Shown here one piece after another: positions 5,050-9,088 of a stretch of DNA of 9,088 bases. The notes beneath the pieces were generated by a model. It saw nothing but the letters and a program-made list of their open reading frames with translations. It had not been told where the DNA came from and ran no database searches. Every line of letters begins with the position of its first letter. Positions within the stretch are counted from its first letter, which is position 1. The stretch covers positions 1-9,088 of the forward strand of contig JAGSHA010000111.1 of NCBI GenBank assembly GCA_023954795.1. The letters run 5' to 3'. The stretch is from Oceanospirillaceae bacterium (GTDB lineage: Bacteria > Pseudomonadota > Gammaproteobacteria > Pseudomonadales > Balneatricaceae). Position numbers and translations under genes: made by a program.

Positions 5050-7722
5050 TTAGAAAGAAGCAGGGTCGGACTTTGACTCAGGAATACTCAGCTCCGTCCG
5101 CGCTTGTGTCAGCACGTCCTGAGTTAACAATCCTTCCCGATATAACCCGGCCAGCGCCGACCAGGCGATATAACGTGCATCTACTTCGAAGTGATCCCGC
5201 AGATCAGGTCGGGACTCACTGAGGCCAAAACCGTCTGTACCCAAAGCAATCATCGGTTGCGGGAACCAGCGAGCAATACTGGAGGGTAATGACTTCATAA
5301 AATCACTGCACGCCACCACAATTCCCTGTTCGTTCGCCATTAGCTGCTGGATATAGTTTTGCTCCGAGGCCTCCGGTGTCAGCATGTTCTGACGCTCAAC
5401 CTGCTGCGCCTGACGCAACAGAGCGTTGTAGCTGGTCACACTCCAGATATCTGCGCTACAGCCATAACCCTGCAAAATCTCGGCGGCTTTCAGCACTTCC
5501 TGCATCAGGCTGCCACTGCCTAGCAAATGAACTTTTTGTCCCGTGGAATCATTCTGCTGATAGCGGTACATCCCGTTGAGAATCCCCTCTTCAACACCCT
5601 CCGGCATGGCAGGCATCGGGTAGTTCTGGTTGTACAACGTCAGGTAATAGAAGATGTTTTCATCGTTCTGGTACATGCGTTCGATACCATCCCGCACGAT
5701 GACTGCCAGCTCATAGGCAAACGCAGGGTCATAACTGCGCATATTCGGCACCGTGGCGGCGATCACATGGGAGTGCCCGTCCTGATGCTGCAGACCTTCA
5801 CCATTCAGGGTTGTCCGGCCAGCCGTACCACCCACCAGAAAGCCTTTCGCCATGGAATCGGCACAACTCCAGATCATGTCGCCAACACGCTGGAAACCAA
5901 AGATCGAATAGAAGATGTAAAACGGAATCATCGGCACCGCGAAGTTGGCATAAGCGGTACCCGCCGCCAGAAATGACGCCATGGCACCCGCCTCACAGAT
6001 ACCTTCCTGCAACAGCTGACCATCTTTTGCCTCTTTGTACGGCAGCAGAGAGCTGGCATCGACCGGTTTGTACTTCTGCCCTTCACTGGAATAGATTCCA
6101 AACTGCTTGAACAGTGACTCCATACCAAAGGTGCGCGCCTCATCCGGCACAATAGGCACGATGTATTTTCCCAGCTCTTTATCTTTCAGCATCGCCGCCA
6201 GCATCCGTACAAACGCCATGGTTGTGGATTGCTCACGGGTGGTGCCTTCGATAGCGGCTTTAAACAGGCTGAGTGGCGGCGCGGTTAAACGCTGGCAAGT
6301 CACTTCACGCGACGGCAGATAACCACCCAGGGTTTCGCGATGTTGGTGCAGGTATTGAGCCTCTGGGCTGTCTTCAGCCGGTTTGTACAATTCAGCTTTC
6401 GCCATCTGCTCATCAGTCAGAGGGATACCAAAACGTTTGCCAATCGCAACGCGCTCTTCGGCACTGAACTGCTTTTTCTGATGCGCGGTGTTCTGGCCTT
6501 CAGCGGACGCGCCCATACCCTCACCTTTGACCGTTTTCATCAGGATGACAGTCGGACGACCGGTCGCTTGGGCTGCACGCTCAAAAGCGGCGTACAGTTT
6601 TTTGCGGTCATGGCCCCCGCGACGAATTACGCGGATCTCATCATCGTTCAGTGTTTTCATCAGCTCCGCTAAACGCTGATCACCATCGATCCAGTGCTCA
6701 CGCACGGTGTGCCCATCCGACACGGTATAAAACTGGTAGTCACCATCCACCGCACGGTCCATTCTCGCCTGCAGCAGGCCATCACGATCACGGGAGAAAA
6801 GCTCATCCCATTCGCTGCCCCAGATCACTTTGATCACGTTCCAGCCCGCGCCACGGTAGCTGCGTTCCAGCTCCTGAATAATCTTGCCGTTACCTCGCAC
6901 CGGCCCGTCCAGACGCTGCAAGTTACAGTTCACCACCATCACCAAGTTATCCAGGTTCTCACGGGTAGCCATGTTGATGGTGCCCAGCACTTCCGGCTCA
7001 TCTGATTCACCGTCACCGATAAAACACCACACCTTGCCACCGTTATCAGGCTTCAGCCCACGGTTTTCGAGGTACTTCATGAAGCGTGCCTGATAGATCG
7101 CAGAAGGGGTGGAAAGCCCCATGGATGCCGTCGGCAATTGCCAGAAATCAGGTAAACGACGCGGATGTGGATAGGAAGGTAAACCACCGCCAGATTGAAG
7201 CTCGCGGCGGAAGTTATTTACCTGCTGCTCTGATAAACGATTCTCAAGATAGGCACGCGCATAAATTCCGGGCGCAGCATGTGCCTGTACCATCAGAATA
7301 TCGCCGCCGTAGGATTCGGAGTGCTTGCGAAACCAATGGTGAAATCCTACTTCCAGCGCGGTGGCTGCCGACTGGTACGTAGCAACATGACCACCCACAC
7401 CCGAACCGTCTTCGTTAGCTTTTAAGACCATCGCCATGGCGTTCCAGCGAATGATATTTTCGATCTTCTGTTCCAGCTCAATGTTGCCCGGATAACCGGA
7501 TTGCTGATGCGGAGGGATGGTATTGCGATACGGGGTATTCAACGTTGCTTCCGGCAGGGTCACCCCCTGCTTCAACAGGTGATCCTGCAGCAACCGTAAC
7601 ATCTCACGACTGCGATCCTCACCCTGCTCTCGACGGATATACTCCAGCGCCTCGATCCATTCTCCGTTTTCTAAATCTTTCTCTTCAGCATCTAAACCAT
7701 GCTGTGTCAGTACGTTATTCAT
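5050..7722 (-). CDS. aceE: Homodimeric 2-oxoacid (pyruvate) dehydrogenase E1 component, AceE type
   Basis: This thiamine-diphosphate enzyme decarboxylates pyruvate or a related 2-oxo acid and acylates the E2 lipoyl arm. Counting from the ATG at 7722 it has 890 residues, close to the AceE norm of about 885-890. The TPP/Mg motif is GDGESDEPE (236-244) to NCNLQRLDGPVRGN (265-278). Residues matching the E. coli AceE active site are kept: His112 (GGH), His148 (QAHAAPG), His414 (NTAHQ), Glu528 (DEARTFGME), Glu577 and His646 (GEGLQHQDGHSH). The frame is open to a GTG at 7806, adding 28 residues (918 total). I prefer 7722 because homologues begin near there and AGGT sits seven bases upstream, while the GTG has no ribosome site before it. 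E2 follows on the same strand and no E3 gene is present. An Lrp-type gene lies divergently upstream, suggesting amino-acid-linked control. A specialised paralogue (MdeB-like) is possible. Confidence 0.93.
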   Translation of the reverse strand: MNNVLTQHGLDAEEKDLENGEWIEALEYIRREQGEDRSREMLRLLQDHLLKQGVTLPEATLNTPYRNTIPPHQQSGYPGNIELEQKIENIIRWNAMAMVLKANEDGSGVGGHVATYQSAATALEVGFHHWFRKHSESYGGDILMVQAHAAPGIYARAYLENRLSEQQVNNFRRELQSGGGLPSYPHPRRLPDFWQLPTASMGLSTPSAIYQARFMKYLENRGLKPDNGGKVWCFIGDGESDEPEVLGTINMATRENLDNLVMVVNCNLQRLDGPVRGNGKIIQELERSYRGAGWNVIKVIWGSEWDELFSRDRDGLLQARMDRAVDGDYQFYTVSDGHTVREHWIDGDQRLAELMKTLNDDEIRVIRRGGHDRKKLYAAFERAAQATGRPTVILMKTVKGEGMGASAEGQNTAHQKKQFSAEERVAIGKRFGIPLTDEQMAKAELYKPAEDSPEAQYLHQHRETLGGYLPSREVTCQRLTAPPLSLFKAAIEGTTREQSTTMAFVRMLAAMLKDKELGKYIVPIVPDEARTFGMESLFKQFGIYSSEGQKYKPVDASSLLPYKEAKDGQLLQEGICEAGAMASFLAAGTAYANFAVPMIPFYIFYSIFGFQRVGDMIWSCADSMAKGFLVGGTAGRTTLNGEGLQHQDGHSHVIAATVPNMRSYDPAFAYELAVIVRDGIERMYQNDENIFYYLTLYNQNYPMPAMPEGVEEGILNGMYRYQQNDSTGQKVHLLGSGSLMQEVLKAAEILQGYGCSADIWSVTSYNALLRQAQQVERQNMLTPEASEQNYIQQLMANEQGIVVACSDFMKSLPSSIARWFPQPMIALGTDGFGLSESRPDLRDHFEVDARYIAWSALAGLYREGLLTQDVLTQARTELSIPESKSDPASF

Positions 7723-7835
7723 TGCCGCGACCTGCTCTGGGATCTGTTCTTGTAGTGTCAAAAATCGTAGCACTAGCCTGCGAGCGATCGTGGTCAAAAC
7801 CTCCACTACAAAAACAAAAAATTAACGATATAATT

Positions 7836-7879
7836 CACTAATCACTAATTTTGTAGCCCATATCACCAATAACAATCAA
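7836..7879 (-). promoter_or_regulatory. Candidate promoter of the E1-E2 cluster with repeated ATTRGTG boxes
   Basis: On the minus strand TTGATT (7879-7874), an 18-bp spacer and TACAAA (7855-7850) form a weak sigma-70 candidate. The heptamer ATTRGTG occurs three times in the same direction: ATTGGTG (7870-7864) and two adjoining ATTAGTG copies (7849-7836). One lies in the promoter spacer and two at about the start site. Repeated AT-rich boxes next to a divergent Lrp-type gene could be regulator sites. The 190 bases 7807-7996 are AT-rich. They also hold a plus-strand TATAAT at 7829-7834 with no good -35, a possible -10 for the Lrp gene. Confidence 0.35.
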
Positions 7880-7951
7880 AACCCTGCTTTTTGAATCTAA
7901 GAACCGAGTCGAAAAGCCAGCAAAATAAGGCAACAAACAACTTAATATCAG

Positions 7952-7962
7952 CGGTTAAACCG
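7952..7962. promoter_or_regulatory. Palindrome CGGTT-A-AACCG upstream of the Lrp gene
   Basis: An 11-bp perfect dyad lies 34 bp before the Lrp-family start codon. Lrp/AsnC proteins bind short imperfect dyads and usually repress their own gene, so this is a candidate autoregulatory site. It is short enough to be chance. Confidence 0.3.
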
Positions 7963-7996
7963 AAATCAATCATCCGCTTATAAAAAGGGAGAAAGA

Positions 7997-8476
7997 ATGG
8001 AAAAGCTGGACCGAATCGACCGAAAAATTTTAGAACTATTACAGAAAGATGCGCGCATCAGTATTGCTGAATTAGCGGACGCGGTCGGTCTGTCGCAGAC
8101 CCCGTGTGGAAGGCGAGTAAAACAACTTGAAGCAAAGGGATTGATCGCGAAACAGATCGTTGTTCTGGATCAGAAGAAGATCGGCCTGCCGATGAGCATT
8201 CTGGTGCAGATCTCGCTCGACAAACAAACCAAGGACAAACTTAAAACCTTTGAGGATGCCGTCGCCCTTATCCCTGAGGTCATGGAGTGCTACCTGATTA
8301 CCGGCAGCCAGTCGGACTATTTACTGAAAGTGGTTACCCGCGATCTCGATCACTATCAGCAGTTACTCTTAGACCACCTGACCGTGATCGAAGGGGTTAA
8401 CTCGATTATCACCAACTTCATTATGCGTCAGCCGATCAATAAAACGGCCTACAACCTTGACCATCTCCGCAAGTGA
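7997..8476 (+). CDS. Lrp/AsnC-family transcriptional regulator
   Basis: At 159 residues it has the normal Lrp/AsnC length. Residues 1-60 are the AsnC-type winged helix-turn-helix: LDRIDRKILELLQKDARIS, then AELADAVGLSQTPCGRRVKQLEAKGLI (recognition helix about 33-46). Residues about 65-150 form the RAM ligand-sensing domain, with the GSQSDYLLKVVTRDLDHYQ stretch (103-121) and the conserved ending ITNFIMRQPINKT. Such proteins form octamers and respond to amino acids. A strong AAGGGAGA ribosome site precedes the ATG. The gene is divergent from the E1-E2 genes across 274 bp, the arrangement of BkdR and MdeR in Pseudomonas, which control 2-oxoacid dehydrogenase genes. It therefore probably regulates aceE-aceF here (inference). 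The convergent LysE-type exporter ends 21 bp after it and could be an additional target. The effector amino acid cannot be told from sequence. Confidence 0.94.
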   Translation: MEKLDRIDRKILELLQKDARISIAELADAVGLSQTPCGRRVKQLEAKGLIAKQIVVLDQKKIGLPMSILVQISLDKQTKDKLKTFEDAVALIPEVMECYLITGSQSDYLLKVVTRDLDHYQQLLLDHLTVIEGVNSIITNFIMRQPINKTAYNLDHLRK

Positions 8477-8497
8477 CCGGCCTGTATCACCGGCGAA

Positions 8498-9088
8498 TCA
8501 ATTACTGGTACTGGCCAGTTTCGCACCAAACCCTATTAACAGGGCCCCCGTGATGCTATCCAGCACTTTCGCCACACGTGGCTGCTGTAACCAAAGACGG
8601 GCACGCCCGACCATCAGCACCAGTGAACCCTGCCAAAGCATACCGATGGTGAAATGTACGGTGGCCATCATCAATGCCTGCGGCAGCGCTGAATAGGCGG
8701 GATCGATAAATTGTGGCAAGAATGCCATATAGAAGATGATCGGTTTGGGATTCAGGACGTTCGATAACAAGCCCTCTCGCAATGAAACCATCGCGGGAAC
8801 ACCGTTAACCGATTCAGGTTGTTCAAGCGTTAACCTCTTACGATTGATCGCCGAACGCAGGCTTTGTACACCCAGCCAGATCAGGTAAGCCGCCCCCGCC
8901 AGTTTGAGCAACATAAACAATTCGGCTGAACCAAGCAGAATGACGGAAAGCCCCGCCGCCGAGATACTGGCGTGGATGAACAGCCCTAAACAGATACCCA
9001 GACTCGTCAGCAGACCATCACGATGCCCGCCCCGTGCAGCATTACGCATCACCAACAACGTATCAACACCCGGCGTCAGGGTCAGTGC
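8498..9088 (-). CDS. LysE/RhtB-family amino-acid exporter, 5' end cut by window edge
   Basis: The frame is open to the right edge, so 196 C-terminal residues are visible and only the first few codons are missing. The visible start, ALTLTPGVDTLLVMRN followed by AARGG, is the hallmark N-terminal segment of LysE/RhtB exporters (TPG.D.L.V..N...G). It is followed by a GLLTSLGICLGLFIH helix, the KLAGAAYLIWLGVQSLRS segment, and a C-terminal half with NPKPIIFYMAFLPQF, another family signature. About six inner-membrane helices are expected. Members export amino acids such as lysine, threonine, homoserine or leucine by proton exchange; the substrate here is unknown. Its stop lies 21 bp from the stop of the convergent Lrp-type regulator, and I see no clear terminator between them. 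Confidence 0.92.
   Translation of the reverse strand, partial: ALTLTPGVDTLLVMRNAARGGHRDGLLTSLGICLGLFIHASISAAGLSVILLGSAELFMLLKLAGAAYLIWLGVQSLRSAINRKRLTLEQPESVNGVPAMVSLREGLLSNVLNPKPIIFYMAFLPQFIDPAYSALPQALMMATVHFTIGMLWQGSLVLMVGRARLWLQQPRVAKVLDSITGALLIGFGAKLASTSN

Noticed and set aside
5527..7382. Several long plus-strand open frames opposite the E1 gene
   Set aside because: They lie antisense to a highly conserved E1 coding frame, and their translations look like no protein family I recognise.
8477..8497. CCGG...CCGG pairing as a terminator between the Lrp and LysE genes
   Set aside because: Only a 4-bp stem and no T-run on either strand.

Overview
The window reads as ordinary chromosomal DNA of a marine-type gammaproteobacterium. 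The glutathione transferases, the pyruvate-dehydrogenase-type E1/E2 pair and the carriers all resemble gammaproteobacterial proteins. An Oceanospirillales- or Pseudomonas-like host is my inference and no marker gene proves it. I see no tRNA, rRNA, insertion sequence, phage gene or CRISPR array. No gap between genes exceeds 300 bases.

Layout, left to right. (1) 2-403, plus strand: the C-terminal end of an AEC-family membrane carrier. Its stop codon is the first triplet of a 15-bp tandem repeat (397-445). (2) 516-1094, minus strand: a TetR-family repressor, divergent from two tandem glutathione S-transferase genes, a yghU orthologue (1309-2169) and a YfcG-like gene (2213-2887). The shared promoter region holds a perfect 18-bp inverted repeat in two copies. 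Each arm contains a TetR-type palindrome TGAAC-N4-GTTCA, and one overlaps predicted promoters in both directions. This looks like a self-contained electrophile/thiol-stress switch. (3) A hairpin at 2903-2954 separates the GST genes from a convergent minus-strand cluster. (4) That cluster, read right to left, is a homodimeric 2-oxoacid dehydrogenase E1 (AceE type, 5050-7722), a single-lipoyl E2 (3636-4952) and a 2-hydroxychromene-2-carboxylate isomerase/kappa-GST-like protein (2982-3557). No E3 (lpd) gene follows. (5) 7997-8476, plus strand: an Lrp/AsnC-family regulator divergent from the E1 gene, the probable local regulator of the E1-E2 cluster. (6) 8498-9088, minus strand: a LysE/RhtB-family amino-acid exporter, convergent with the Lrp gene and cut by the window edge.

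Two regulatory modules stand out: TetR with a GST pair, and Lrp with a 2-oxoacid dehydrogenase E1-E2. The second resembles in outline the Pseudomonas mde and bkd loci, where Lrp-type regulators control dehydrogenases of amino-acid-derived 2-oxo acids. The E1-E2 pair here may therefore be a specialised paralogue rather than the housekeeping pyruvate dehydrogenase. No clearly new system is visible. The most distinctive items are the dual operator and the stop-codon tandem repeat.
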